Shown here piece by piece: positions 52,533-61,617 of a stretch of 64,000 nt of DNA. How positions within the stretch are numbered: the stretch's first letter is position 1; each line of letters starts with the position of its first letter. Under the pieces are notes generated by a model that saw only the letters and a program-made list of their open reading frames with translations, was not told the origin of the DNA and searched no databases. This stretch comes from Planctomycetaceae bacterium (GTDB lineage: Bacteria; Planctomycetota; Planctomycetia; Pirellulales; Pirellulaceae), in assembly GCA_020638975.1 (NCBI GenBank), contig JACKHN010000004.1, positions 124,001 to 188,000 on the forward strand. Reading direction: 5' to 3'. The translations under genes were made by a program, and so were the position numbers.

Positions 52533-53312
52533 ATGGCCGCCTTTGACATCGACCGCATCCTGGCTGAAACGATGGTGCGGCACGTCGAGTATCGCCCCGA
52601 AGTTCCTTCAACGAACGATTTGGCAATTTCGCTGGCCTCTGCAAACGCGATTACATTCCCGTCGCTTACGATTACAGATCGTCAGACCGGCGGGCGAGGG
52701 CGCGGTTCCAATCGATGGTGGGCAACGGATGGTGCGCTGACCTTCTCGCTGACGCTGGATACCCAAGCCCTACAGCTAGAACCCCGTGACTGGCCCAAAA
52801 TGTCGCTCACGACGGGGTTGGCTGTGTGTGAAATGCTTGAAGGGCTGATAGCAGATCGTCGCATCCATCTCAAATGGCCAAATGATGTGTACTTGGAAGG
52901 CCGTAAGGTCTGCGGCGTGTTGGTCGAGACGATCGCGCAACGCCCACGACTGATCGTCATCGGGATTGGGATCAACGTCAACAACTCCTTTGCCGGCGCG
53001 CCGCAAGAACTGCTCTCGATTGCCACATCTTTGACCGACATGACGGACAGATCCTTTGAGCTAACGGAAGTTCTGATTAGCCAACTGCAACATATCGAAC
53101 GTCGTATTGCGAGCGTCGTTGCCAACTCAGAGGATCTTGCTGAATCGTGGCGTGCGAGATGCATGCTCGAAGGACGGACGCTGAGTATCGATCTGGGGAC
53201 GAGGCGACTCACGGGCGTCTGCCATGGGATCGATGACGAAGGCGCTCTGATCATCCAAGCGGAGGGCGGCATCGAACGCTGCTTCGCCGGCGTTGTCTCA
53301 CAGATTCTGTAG
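52533..53312 (+). CDS. birA: Biotin--[acetyl-CoA-carboxylase] ligase (BirA catalytic form)
   Basis: The enzyme attaches biotin to carrier proteins. GGRGRGSNRWWA is the biotinyl-AMP loop, followed by KWPNDVYLEGRKVCGVLVE and GIGINVNN; a short C-terminal SH3-like domain ends the protein. The N-terminal DNA-binding domain of E. coli BirA is missing, so it is monofunctional. It starts two bases after the polyprenyl synthase stop. Confidence 0.92.
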   Translation: MAAFDIDRILAETMVRHVEYRPEVPSTNDLAISLASANAITFPSLTITDRQTGGRGRGSNRWWATDGALTFSLTLDTQALQLEPRDWPKMSLTTGLAVCEMLEGLIADRRIHLKWPNDVYLEGRKVCGVLVETIAQRPRLIVIGIGINVNNSFAGAPQELLSIATSLTDMTDRSFELTEVLISQLQHIERRIASVVANSEDLAESWRARCMLEGRTLSIDLGTRRLTGVCHGIDDEGALIIQAEGGIERCFAGVVSQIL

Positions 53313-53329
53313 CCATCGGTGTGATCGTT

Positions 53330-53359
53330 AGCCCTGTGTACGACAGCCCTGTGTACGAC
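53330..53359. repeat. Tandem duplicate of a 15-base unit
   Basis: AGCCCTGTGTACGAC occurs twice without a gap. The unit shares GTACGAC with the heads of the R2 hairpins. It lies between birA and apt. Confidence 0.7.
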
Positions 53360-53432
53360 CACAATACAACTGGGTACTTTGTACCGTTCACGAAACAGCC
53401 TCCCGGTCGCACCAGATAAAAGCGAGAGACTT

Positions 53433-53963
53433 ATGACGGAAACAACCCAACTCGACTTGAAACAGTTCATCCGCGAGATTCCCAACTTTCCGAAGCCCGG
53501 CATTTTGTTTCGTGATATCACTCCGTTGCTGGCGTCGCCCGAGGCGTTTCGCGAAGCCATCCGGCGCATGTCCGATCACTTTCGCGACCGAGAGGTCGAT
53601 GTGATTGTCGCTGCCGAAGCCAGAGGCTTTATCTTCGCCGCACCGCTAGCCCTTGAGTTGAACGCGAGTTTTGTGCCGATTCGCAAACCGGGCAAGCTCC
53701 CCTTTGAAACGCACTCCTTTCACTACGAACTCGAGTACGGGACCGACACGTTGGAAATGCATATCGATGGTGTTGAGGCCGGACAAAATGTTCTGGTTGT
53801 CGACGACTTGCTCGCGACCGGTGGAACCGTCGAAGCATGCTGCAAGCTGCTTGAGCACACGGGTGTCAATGTTGTCGGTTGTGCGTTTCTAATAGCACTC
53901 GATGCATTGGGCGGCGAAGCCCGCATTGCGCCTCACGAGGCATTTAGCTTGATGCACTACTAG
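53433..53963 (+). CDS. apt: Adenine phosphoribosyltransferase
   Basis: Apt salvages adenine to AMP using PRPP. The PRPP loop VLVVDDLLATGGTVEA, the N-terminal IREIPNFPKPGILFRDITPLL and AAEARGFIFAAPLALEL are diagnostic. ATG at 53433 gives 176 residues, the normal size. Confidence 0.95.
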   Translation: MTETTQLDLKQFIREIPNFPKPGILFRDITPLLASPEAFREAIRRMSDHFRDREVDVIVAAEARGFIFAAPLALELNASFVPIRKPGKLPFETHSFHYELEYGTDTLEMHIDGVEAGQNVLVVDDLLATGGTVEACCKLLEHTGVNVVGCAFLIALDALGGEARIAPHEAFSLMHY

Positions 53964-54002
53964 TTGGACTCCATCGGGTACCGCCGCGATCCGGCTCGCT
54001 GC

Positions 54003-54106
54003 CGGGTAGTGGTACAGTTTGAAGTTCCAGAAAGTAGGACGGCCACTCTTGGCCTTCTTTTGTCGGGCAGGAGTGCCCGACTTACGGCAAAGTGTACCAC
54101 TACCCG
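54003..54106. repeat. Palindromic repeat family R3, copy 2 (104 bp)
   Basis: It has perfect 14-base terminal inverted repeats, CGGGTAGTGGTACA and TGTACCACTACCCG. The interior shares GAAAGTAGGACGGCCACTCT and GTCGGGCaggagTGCCCGAC with copy 1 at 8397-8505. Confidence 0.8.
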
Positions 54107-54112
54107 CTGCCG

Positions 54113-54247
54113 CAGGGTTTTGGTTTTGTTCCATCTGCACAATTTGTACGACGGCTCTCCGAAGCCGTCGAACTCAGTAATTCATTGCTCGACGGCTTCG
54201 GAGAGCCGTCGTACAGATCCCTTCAAATTGAAAAACTGAAAAGCCCG
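54113..54247. repeat. Palindromic repeat family R2, copy 4 (inverted)
   Basis: Its reverse complement starts GGGCTTTTCAGTTTTTCAAT, as copy 2 does. Core arms are GTACGACGGCTCTCCGAAGC and GCTTCGGAGAGCCGTCGTAC, a perfect pair. Confidence 0.85.
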
Positions 54248-54385
54248 ACTCGCTGCCGCTCGTTTAGTGGAAGACTAGAAATGGTTAGGTATGCTGGATG
54301 GTACGCTCGTCGTGTTACAAGGCGAGTTCGTGCGGACACAAAGTGGTGAACCGCGTGACTTCCAACGGACAGGAGTACTGCGCCG

Positions 54386-55468
54386 ATGCGTATCAACACA
54401 TTCATCTTGGGCTTCACGGTGCTAGTCAGTAGTTGGGCCTTCGCCGCGAAGCGAGACAAGCAGCGCGGCTTAGAGCAACCCACGTTGCCCGCCCCCAGCG
54501 GAAAAACGATTGTCACGAAGAACTCCACGTTGGAGTTGCTCTTCACGCGAAAAGCCAAGATCCAAGGCGGTCTTACCGAAGGCCCGGCGGTTGCGCCCGA
54601 TGGCAGCATCTACTTCTCGGACATTCCGATGGGAAGCGATAACGGGATGATCCTGCGTTTCGATCCGAAGACCAAGAAGACGAAACCGTTCGCAAAAGAT
54701 AGCCATAAATCCAACGGACTGATCTTCGACTCGAAGGGCTTTCTGTTGTCCTGCGAAGGAGCCGATCACGGCGGCCGCGGGATCGCTCGCTGGAACGTCG
54801 AGACCGGTGAGCGGACGACGATCGTCGATCGATATCGCGGCATGAAGTTCAATGCTCCGAACGATATCTGTCTCGACAAACATGGTCGCATCTATTTCAC
54901 CGATCCACGCTACGTCGGCGACGAACCTCGTGAATTGCCGTCGCGAGCCGTCTATCGTATCGACGCTGACGGGGAAGTCGACATTGTGACGGAGAATGTT
55001 CACAAACCGAACGGCATTGCGATCAGCCCCGATGGCGAGACGCTGTATCTCGCTGAGCATGATAACGGAACGGATAAGATCGATCCCGAAGTGGCTGCTC
55101 CCAAACAAGGTGCCATGCGAATCTATGCCTTTGATTTGGATGATGAAGGAACGGTTCGCAATCGACGCACGATCGTCGAGTTCGGTGAGAAGAAAGGCTG
55201 CGACGGCATGTGCGTCGATACGAAGGGGAATCTCTACCTAACGGTTCGCGACGCGAGTCGCCCCGGCGTGCTCGTGGTGAATCCTGATGGAAAGGAAGTG
55301 GGATTTATCCCCACAGGTGCCGCCGATCAGGACCCTGCGACCGCAACAGGCCTGCCCAGCAACGTCGAATTCGGCATCGGCAAAGACGCGAATATGCTGT
55401 ATGTCACCGTCGACACGAGTCTCTATCGGATTCGACTGAAGTCAGAAGGCTTTCACGTTCAGTATTAA
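54386..55468 (+). CDS. Exported SMP-30/gluconolactonase-family protein
   Basis: A signal peptide (NTFILGFTVLVSSWAFA) precedes a six-bladed beta-propeller of the SMP-30 type. Metal and active-site landmarks are LTEGPAVAPDGSIYFSD, NAPNDICLDKHGRIYFTD, KPNGIAISPDGETLYLAEHD and GCDGMCVDTKGNLYLT. Members hydrolyse sugar lactones or related esters. The protein likely works outside the cytoplasm; the substrate is unknown. Confidence 0.9.
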   Translation: MRINTFILGFTVLVSSWAFAAKRDKQRGLEQPTLPAPSGKTIVTKNSTLELLFTRKAKIQGGLTEGPAVAPDGSIYFSDIPMGSDNGMILRFDPKTKKTKPFAKDSHKSNGLIFDSKGFLLSCEGADHGGRGIARWNVETGERTTIVDRYRGMKFNAPNDICLDKHGRIYFTDPRYVGDEPRELPSRAVYRIDADGEVDIVTENVHKPNGIAISPDGETLYLAEHDNGTDKIDPEVAAPKQGAMRIYAFDLDDEGTVRNRRTIVEFGEKKGCDGMCVDTKGNLYLTVRDASRPGVLVVNPDGKEVGFIPTGAADQDPATATGLPSNVEFGIGKDANMLYVTVDTSLYRIRLKSEGFHVQY

Positions 55469-55492
55469 ATCGCCTCGTTCCGCGTCCGCACG

Positions 55493-56242
55493 ATGCAAAG
55501 GGAGAAGAACCGTTTGCCTGTGTCTGATTCTTCAGCTCGATCGCCGAACGCGCGGTTCATGACGACACGTTGGAGTGTTGTCCTGGCTGCGGGTCGCCAA
55601 TCGTCGCCTGATGCCGCGCGAGCCCTCGAATCGCTTTGTCGGGCTTATTGGTATCCGCTGTATGCTTTTGTGCGACGACGAGGCAAGCAGCCGGATGAAG
55701 CCCGCGACTTGACACAAGCGTTCTTCGCTCGGGTCTTGGAAAAGGACTATCTTAACTCAGCCGATCGCGAACGAGGCCGGTTCCGCACCTTCTTGTTAAC
55801 GGTGTTCAAGCGATTTGCGGCGAACGAGCATCAGCGCGAGCAGGCTCAAAAACGCGGCGGCGGCGGCCGCAGATCGTCTCGATCGACATCGACGATGGTG
55901 AACGACGCTTGAGCCTCGAGCCGTCACACAACTGGACGCCGGAGCAGGAATTCGAGCGGCAATGGGCGATAGCGCTGTTGGAACAAGTCCAGGCGGCTTG
56001 CGAGACGATTCCAAAGCGACTAGGGTGATTTGTTCGACCGGCTCAAGACGTTTCTAACCGTCACAGATGACCAGATACTGAGTCGATCTCGACCGATTTG
56101 AAGATCGTCGATGCCGTCAGCGACACACCGGCTTCGTCAACGATATCGCGACTTGATTCAGCAGAAGAGGTTGCCAGCGATCGAGAACGAAGAAGATGCG
56201 GACGACGAGCTTGACATCTCCATCGCGATTCGTGGAGGTTAA
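55493..56242 (+). pseudogene. Decayed ECF-type RNA polymerase sigma factor gene
   Basis: The first frame (55493-55912) encodes the sigma-2 region: MTTRWSVVLAAG, YWYPLYAFVRRRGKQPDEAR and DLTQAFFARVLEKDYL. After a GGCGGC run near 55857-55870 the homologous text moves to another frame (QIVSIDIDDGERRLSLEPS, WTPEQEFERQWAIALLEQV), then again (GDLFDRLKTFLTVTDDQI), and again (HRLRQRYRDLIQQKRL). At least three frame changes and missing sigma-4 sequence show it is broken. It stands directly upstream of a Ser/Thr kinase gene, the usual ECF-kinase pairing of planctomycetes. Confidence 0.8.
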
Positions 56243-56625
56243 CCAGCGACACGTGTCGGCTACGTCCCGTTCAGGGCGAAGGCTCGAAGCCTGGCCAGCA
56301 GGGCCGGGTATCGAATGAAGTCGGATGGCGGAGGACCAAAGGTCCGGCCAATTTGCAACAAGAACAATGGACGAAAGCTGTAGCAATTCGCACTTCTGCC
56401 GGAGCTGCCGGGCCTTCAGCCCTTCGATTCCTCGTGGCCCGGACGTCCCAGGCGTCCGCCTGGGCTTAGGTAAAGGTTGCCTTTGGCCCGAAAGCACTCT
56501 TGCCGCGAGAATAAATCTGGTGACGTGTTCACGGAGACGAAGCTTTTGAAACCGCAACCGCAGCGTAACCTTTTCCGTTCTCGTAAGTAAGGGTGAAATC
56601 ACAAAGTCACTGTGGAGTTCACCCC
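56243..56625. other. Intergenic region with a GC hairpin
   Basis: CCCAGGCGTCCGCCTGGG at 56447-56464 is a perfect hairpin, preceded by GCCGGGCCTTCAGCCC, which resembles dispersed repeats of planctomycetes. The kinase promoter should lie between this hairpin and the kinase start. Confidence 0.55.
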
Positions 56626-58884
56626 ATGTCCGTAAAGCACTGTCCGCAATGTCACACCGATTTGCCAGCGAATGCCCCGCAAGGGCTTTGTCCTGCATGT
56701 TTGCTTGAGCAAGCAGTTCTCAGGCCTCGCGAGGGTCGCGAACCGGCTGAGACTTCGGCCCAGGCGGGTCGCTTTATTCCACCCACGATCGAAGAACTGG
56801 GGGCGATTTTCAAGCAACTTGAGATTCTCGAACTGCTCGGTCAAGGCGGGATGGGAGCCGTGTACAAAGTTCGTCAGCGGATGCTTGATCGAGTCGTGGC
56901 ATTGAAGATCCTGCCCTCGGAGATCAGTCGCGATCCAACTTTTGCAGAGCGTTTCACTCGTGAAGCACGAGCCCTGGCGAAGCTCACGCATCCGAACATC
57001 GTGACCGTCTACGAATTTGGTGAGATGGACGGCGTGTACTACTTGATGATGGAGTTCGTCGACGGCGTTAATCTGCGCGAGGCGATTCAAGCGGAATCGC
57101 TTGTTCCGGCCGAGGCGCTTGCCGTCATTTCGCAGATCTGCGGTGCGCTGCAATACGCTCACGATAAAGGCGTTGTTCACCGCGACATCAAACCAGAAAA
57201 CGTGTTACTCGATACGGAGGGACAAGTGAAGATCGCGGACTTTGGTCTGGCCAAGCTGCTCGGGCTGTCACCGATCGAAGTCACCCTGACTGCGACGCAT
57301 CAAGTCATGGGGACGTTCCACTACATGGCTCCCGAGCAACTCGAACGACCGCTCGAAGTCGATCATCGAGCCGATATCTATTCGCTGGGAGTTGTGTTTT
57401 ACGAGTTACTGACGGGCGACTTGCCGCTGGGCCGCTATAAGCTTCCTTCGGAGAAGCGACAACTCGACGTGCGACTCGATAACGTCGTACTCAAGACCTT
57501 GGAGCGTGAGCCCAAGCAGCGCTATCAGCATGTGAGCGAGCTGAAGACCGACGTTGATCACATCTCTTCGAGCAACGCGGCAGCGTCGCCGAAGGAACCG
57601 TTTGCTCGTGCCAGATCAGTGAGCCGATTGCCGACGGTTCCATTTGCTTTGAGCCGGGGTGGTATGACCCTCGCACATGGCGTGATGCGTTGGGTAGGAG
57701 ATGCAATCGTTTTGGAGTTTGAAGTGACCGAACACGCGGCGATGCATCCGTTCTATTCCAATTTCAAAGCGAAGTTGCACGAGGTCACGATCGGACTCAG
57801 CGACATCTCGGCGATTCGGCTGGACAAGGGCTGGTTCTCTGGCAAGTTGCAGATTCAGGCCGAGTCGGTGCGCATCGTGTCGGGCATTCCCGGTGCAGAT
57901 CGGGGACGCGCCACGCTGGGGATTGCTGCTCAGGATTTGGACACCGCCGAAGAGTTTGTGCGAGCCATTGATTCAAGCATCGCCGGCAATACACAAGTCA
58001 TCGGGAGTTCCCGCGGTGGGGCGAGTGGACTGACGTGGAATCCCGGGTTACTGGGGTTTGGAACCGTAATGATTGGGCTGGGACTCGGCATGTTGTCAGC
58101 GGGCGTCATGCTCGGACAGCACGCCTATCTATGGACCGGCATCGGCGTGGCGATCGGAGGCGGGTGTGTCGGAGCCTCGGCGTTTATGTCGGAAAAACTC
58201 AAGCAGCAAAAGTCCCGCCTCGTCGGACCAGCGATCGGGTTGCTTGTGATGGCATTCGCATTCGTCTTGGTTGGAGTCCCTTTGCTCATTATCGGTTGCG
58301 TAACTAATAGGCCCGAATTAGTTTGGGTTGGCTTTGGCATCGCGATAGGAGGTGGGTCATTCTTGGCGGGAGTGTGGCAAGAGGAGTCGCTCGAGAAAGT
58401 CGATGAGCCGGCGGAACCGGTGAACTCGCTTCCGCAAAAGCCACCCAAACTCACAACATCGACATTAGACGATGTCAATGCAAGCCATTCACGACTCAAC
58501 ATCCCCGCCATTGGAATGTGTCTTGCGGGAGCAATGGACTGTCTGGCGGTGTTCGGAGTGGTTGGACTAGCGATCTACGTGGCTAATGTACCTAGTGCTG
58601 GTCCCCCGATGCCTGGCATTTTGGAACTGATAATTATCGGTGGCGGCTCGATCTTTGGCGTTGGTGAGCTTGTTGGCGGAATCAACATGCTCACTCGCCG
58701 ATCTCATGCGGCCTCTATCGTGGGCGCGCTGAGCAGTTCGATTCCTTGCGGATTTACCAGCTTCTTCAGCATGCCGTTTGGGATTTGGGCTTTGATCGTA
58801 CTGAATACACCGGCGGCACGACGCGAGTTTGAAGTTGCTGCAGAAACGAGAGAGCAGGCGGCATTGGAACGCGACGAGTACTAG
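56626..58884 (+). CDS. Membrane-anchored eukaryotic-like Ser/Thr protein kinase
   Basis: ATG at 56626 gives 752 residues. A zinc-finger-like start (CPQCHTDL, LCPACLL) is followed by a complete kinase domain (about 70-330): LGQGGMGAVYKV, ALKI, VVHRDIKPENVLLD, KIADFGLAK and MGTFHYMAPEQ. After it come a soluble domain of ~120 residues and five to seven hydrophobic segments (about 475-730). The cysteine start plus kinase layout is typical of planctomycete kinases encoded after an ECF sigma gene; here that partner is broken. A ribosome site is not evident. Confidence 0.93.
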   Translation: MSVKHCPQCHTDLPANAPQGLCPACLLEQAVLRPREGREPAETSAQAGRFIPPTIEELGAIFKQLEILELLGQGGMGAVYKVRQRMLDRVVALKILPSEISRDPTFAERFTREARALAKLTHPNIVTVYEFGEMDGVYYLMMEFVDGVNLREAIQAESLVPAEALAVISQICGALQYAHDKGVVHRDIKPENVLLDTEGQVKIADFGLAKLLGLSPIEVTLTATHQVMGTFHYMAPEQLERPLEVDHRADIYSLGVVFYELLTGDLPLGRYKLPSEKRQLDVRLDNVVLKTLEREPKQRYQHVSELKTDVDHISSSNAAASPKEPFARARSVSRLPTVPFALSRGGMTLAHGVMRWVGDAIVLEFEVTEHAAMHPFYSNFKAKLHEVTIGLSDISAIRLDKGWFSGKLQIQAESVRIVSGIPGADRGRATLGIAAQDLDTAEEFVRAIDSSIAGNTQVIGSSRGGASGLTWNPGLLGFGTVMIGLGLGMLSAGVMLGQHAYLWTGIGVAIGGGCVGASAFMSEKLKQQKSRLVGPAIGLLVMAFAFVLVGVPLLIIGCVTNRPELVWVGFGIAIGGGSFLAGVWQEESLEKVDEPAEPVNSLPQKPPKLTTSTLDDVNASHSRLNIPAIGMCLAGAMDCLAVFGVVGLAIYVANVPSAGPPMPGILELIIIGGGSIFGVGELVGGINMLTRRSHAASIVGALSSSIPCGFTSFFSMPFGIWALIVLNTPAARREFEVAAETREQAALERDEY

Positions 58885-59004
58885 AATGGCAGCACAGTAG
58901 ATACCGCCTCGATAATGAGCTACCTCGTATCGGAGTCGCCCATGAACACACAGATGCTCCAAGCTGTCATGGCGGACCCCACAACCTTGGTATGTTGAAT
59001 AGCG

Positions 59005-59316
59005 ATGTCAGCATTTCGAACCGTTTGCCAGGCAAGTGATATTCCGACTGGTGAGGCACGCATGTTCGTCGTCAATGGTGCGATGGTGGGCGTCTTTCAC
59101 ATCGGCGAAGAGTTTTTCGCGATCGACAATCGCTGTCCACACGCTGGAGCATCGCTGGCTGGGGGGATTATCGAACAGGAAACGGTTCGTTGCCGGATTC
59201 ATCACTGGAAGTTTTGCATCCGCGACGGAACCTATCTGGACGAGGACAAGCCACGATTTAATGCCCGCACGTTTCCTGTTCGAGTTGTCGGCGACGACGT
59301 GCAAGTGAGGTTGTAA
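59005..59316 (+). CDS. Rieske [2Fe-2S] protein, NirD-like
   Basis: Ligands are in CPHAGASLAGG and CRIHHWKF. The 103-residue soluble protein differs from the Suf-linked Rieske protein in its second motif (HHW instead of RHG). It is probably an electron carrier; no oxygenase or reductase partner is adjacent. Confidence 0.88.
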   Translation: MSAFRTVCQASDIPTGEARMFVVNGAMVGVFHIGEEFFAIDNRCPHAGASLAGGIIEQETVRCRIHHWKFCIRDGTYLDEDKPRFNARTFPVRVVGDDVQVRL

Positions 59317-59351
59317 ATGCACATGAAATGACGGCGAGTGCCGTTTGTGTA

Positions 59352-60377
59352 TCAACTCGCGACGTGTTGAGCGATGGTGTCCAAGCCGACGATTGCCGCA
59401 CGATCGCTGTGCTTGTTGACGAGTTCACAAATCAGTTCAATCGTTTTGAACTCAGGATCGACCACGTACATGCACGACGGGTGAGCGAGAAAGTCAAAGA
59501 CGGCTCTGTGTTCAATTGCCCATTCGACCGACTCTCGCACCGCGGTGAGAAACCACTCTAACTTCCACTGTCCCGTACGAAATGCTCCGATGTCGCTGAT
59601 GGGACTCATCGGAATCTCGATCAGCCCATCCGGGTAACGGAAGGGCTGCGCGTTCGCGTGTGCAGCAATGATCGCGTCCATGATCGCTCGGGAGGGTTCC
59701 TGCATCGGCTCAGTATTTGGATGCGGCGGATACAGGCCACTGATCCAACTATATCCGAGGTCTTGCAACATCGCGCGCACATCGGGACGATCGCGTAAGC
59801 CATTGCTGAAGCCGCCTGGAGTGCGGAATCCCACGGGCTTGATCCCCAGTCGGCTTTGCATTGCCACTTCGCACAACCGAATGTTGTCACGGATCAAATC
59901 GGCGGGAGCTTTGCCTGCAGCCAGCCAAGGTGAACGGTGGAAACGAAATTGAACTTCCTCCAGCTTGGTAGCCAGCACGTTCACGTGATCGTAGGTGTGA
60001 TTGCCCACCAGATGGCCGGCTTCCACAATTGCGCGGAGCCAATCGACGTTCTCTTGCTCGAAGACTCGACCAACAGCAAAGAAGTGCATCAAGGCCCCCG
60101 CTTCCTTGACGCGCCGAGCCGCTTCGACCGAGTATCGCTTCGTCTCTTCGTTCAGGTTCCCCTTCTCATAGTCCCAGTGCGTCGTTTCTCGAGTGGGGAA
60201 ATTGCGGCTCATTTCAAGATCGAAGGTAATCGCGACAAGTGCTTTACCGTCGTTCGCTCTGCGAGTATCGGACTCTGCCGCGTGCGAGCCAGTTACTGTC
60301 AGGCCAATCGTCGATGCAGCACAGCCTGCGAGGAACGCGCGGCGTGACAGATCGTTGTCTTGAAACGTGGTACTCAT
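59352..60377 (-). CDS. Tat-exported polysaccharide deacetylase (NodB-type)
   Basis: ATG at 60377 gives 341 residues with a Tat signal (SRRAFLAGCAASTIGL). The NodB fold shows VAITFDLEMSRNFPT (catalytic aspartate) and GHLVGNHTYDHVNV (metal H-x3-H), then GFRTPGGFSNG. It removes acetyl or related groups from a polysaccharide outside the cytoplasm. It starts five bases after the stop of the isochorismatase-like gene, so both come from one transcript. Confidence 0.9.
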   Translation of the reverse strand: MSTTFQDNDLSRRAFLAGCAASTIGLTVTGSHAAESDTRRANDGKALVAITFDLEMSRNFPTRETTHWDYEKGNLNEETKRYSVEAARRVKEAGALMHFFAVGRVFEQENVDWLRAIVEAGHLVGNHTYDHVNVLATKLEEVQFRFHRSPWLAAGKAPADLIRDNIRLCEVAMQSRLGIKPVGFRTPGGFSNGLRDRPDVRAMLQDLGYSWISGLYPPHPNTEPMQEPSRAIMDAIIAAHANAQPFRYPDGLIEIPMSPISDIGAFRTGQWKLEWFLTAVRESVEWAIEHRAVFDFLAHPSCMYVVDPEFKTIELICELVNKHSDRAAIVGLDTIAQHVAS

Positions 60378-60382
60378 GTTCG

Positions 60383-61444
60383 TCAATCCAGTTTGACCCA
60401 AGAGACTTGAGTCACGAGTTGATTCAGGGCGGCGAACGAGATGGCTGCGTTCACCGCGAAGCGAGGAGAGGTATTCGCAGGAAAGGTCGCCAGCGATGCG
60501 TCGCCTACCAAGAACACATTAAAATCCTTGGAAAGATTCTCGTACCCGGCGGTCGTGCGGCAAAAGCACATGTCCGTAGCGTAACCCGTCAATAACACGT
60601 GCCGCACTCCGTTGCTCTGCAAGAACTTTTTCAGCGGCTCGTACCCTTCCGCGTCGTAGATCACAACATCTTCTGGATCGACGTCGACATCGGAACTCAC
60701 GGGAATCGGCAAATCCCAGAAACCGGCGTTATTGTATTTCGCTCCGGCGTCGAGTCCCGGGAACTGTTGGAAGTAGTCAATCACCGGCTTGTCCTTTGAT
60801 AGAGCCAACGTCGTCGGCAATGGCTCGCCTTGATATCGGAAACTCTTGAGCTTCGCACTCAACTCCGCAGCACCTTCTCTTCTTTCCGTTTCGCTCGGAG
60901 TGTGATTGAACGAACGATAGAGCTTATGTCGAATCGGGTCCTTGCTGTGGGGAAGGCTATACATCACGAATGCCACACGATCGCGGAGCGAGTTAATAAA
61001 AGGTCGTACGATCTCGCGAGTGTGCCGACCGGCGAGGTGATTCTTCTCTTGTGTGCAGAAGTCCGCGACGCCTGCCGGCTCCGGCGTGTTCCAACCTTGT
61101 CCATCATCGATTCCCCAAGGATGAACCATGATGACGGCTGTATGGGAAGCCTTCAAATGATTGGGCATCTCGATGATGCCGCGTGCGTTGTACGAGAACC
61201 GCCAGGCTCGCACGTGCAGATCAGCCCCTTCATCGACGACCAGCGGCGGGGCCTCGAAGTGAGCTTGTTCGATAATCGGCTCGAAGAACTCAGGATGATC
61301 GGCGAGCAGCGGCTTGGGATGTTCGATACGGACGAGCTGGTTCTGATAGACGCGAGTTGTTGCCGTTGGCTCGTCGGTCAGCACAGGTCGAACAATGACC
61401 AAAGAGATCAAGCAAGCGAGAGCGGTGATCAAATAGCGGACCAT
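60383..61444 (-). CDS. Exported isochorismatase-like cysteine hydrolase
   Basis: A signal peptide (LITALACLISLVIVRPVLT) precedes an isochorismatase-fold protein. The catalytic cysteine lies in LLTGYATDMCFCRTTAGYE, with AVIMVHPWGIDDGQGW in the place of the aspartate motif (a DxxxG-like turn). At 353 residues it is longer than cytoplasmic members. Export together with a polysaccharide deacetylase suggests an amide or ester hydrolase acting outside the cytoplasm; substrate unknown. Confidence 0.8.
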   Translation of the reverse strand: MVRYLITALACLISLVIVRPVLTDEPTATTRVYQNQLVRIEHPKPLLADHPEFFEPIIEQAHFEAPPLVVDEGADLHVRAWRFSYNARGIIEMPNHLKASHTAVIMVHPWGIDDGQGWNTPEPAGVADFCTQEKNHLAGRHTREIVRPFINSLRDRVAFVMYSLPHSKDPIRHKLYRSFNHTPSETERREGAAELSAKLKSFRYQGEPLPTTLALSKDKPVIDYFQQFPGLDAGAKYNNAGFWDLPIPVSSDVDVDPEDVVIYDAEGYEPLKKFLQSNGVRHVLLTGYATDMCFCRTTAGYENLSKDFNVFLVGDASLATFPANTSPRFAVNAAISFAALNQLVTQVSWVKLD

Positions 61445-61617
61445 GGCAAAGTTCCTTTAGGCGGGGCGCTAAGGCATTCCTTGGAAGGTCGATTGTATGC
61501 TATTCGAAAAGAAAACGGTTGTTCGTTACGGACCACTAACTGACACTGATAAACACTAATCGAAGGCCTTCGCGAAGTCTCTATTAGCGACGATCAGCGT
61601 TGATTAGTGTTCCTGTA

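Larger units (their letters stand above)
53964..54385. other. Intergenic region with adjacent R3 and R2 elements
   Basis: R3 copy 2 (54003-54106) and R2 copy 4 (54113-54247) lie six bases apart. The remaining ~140 bases before the SMP-30 gene must hold its promoter; none was clear. Confidence 0.65.

Noticed and set aside
53330..53359. Possible CRISPR-like repeat
   Set aside because: Only two 15-base units without a spacer, and no cas gene in the window.
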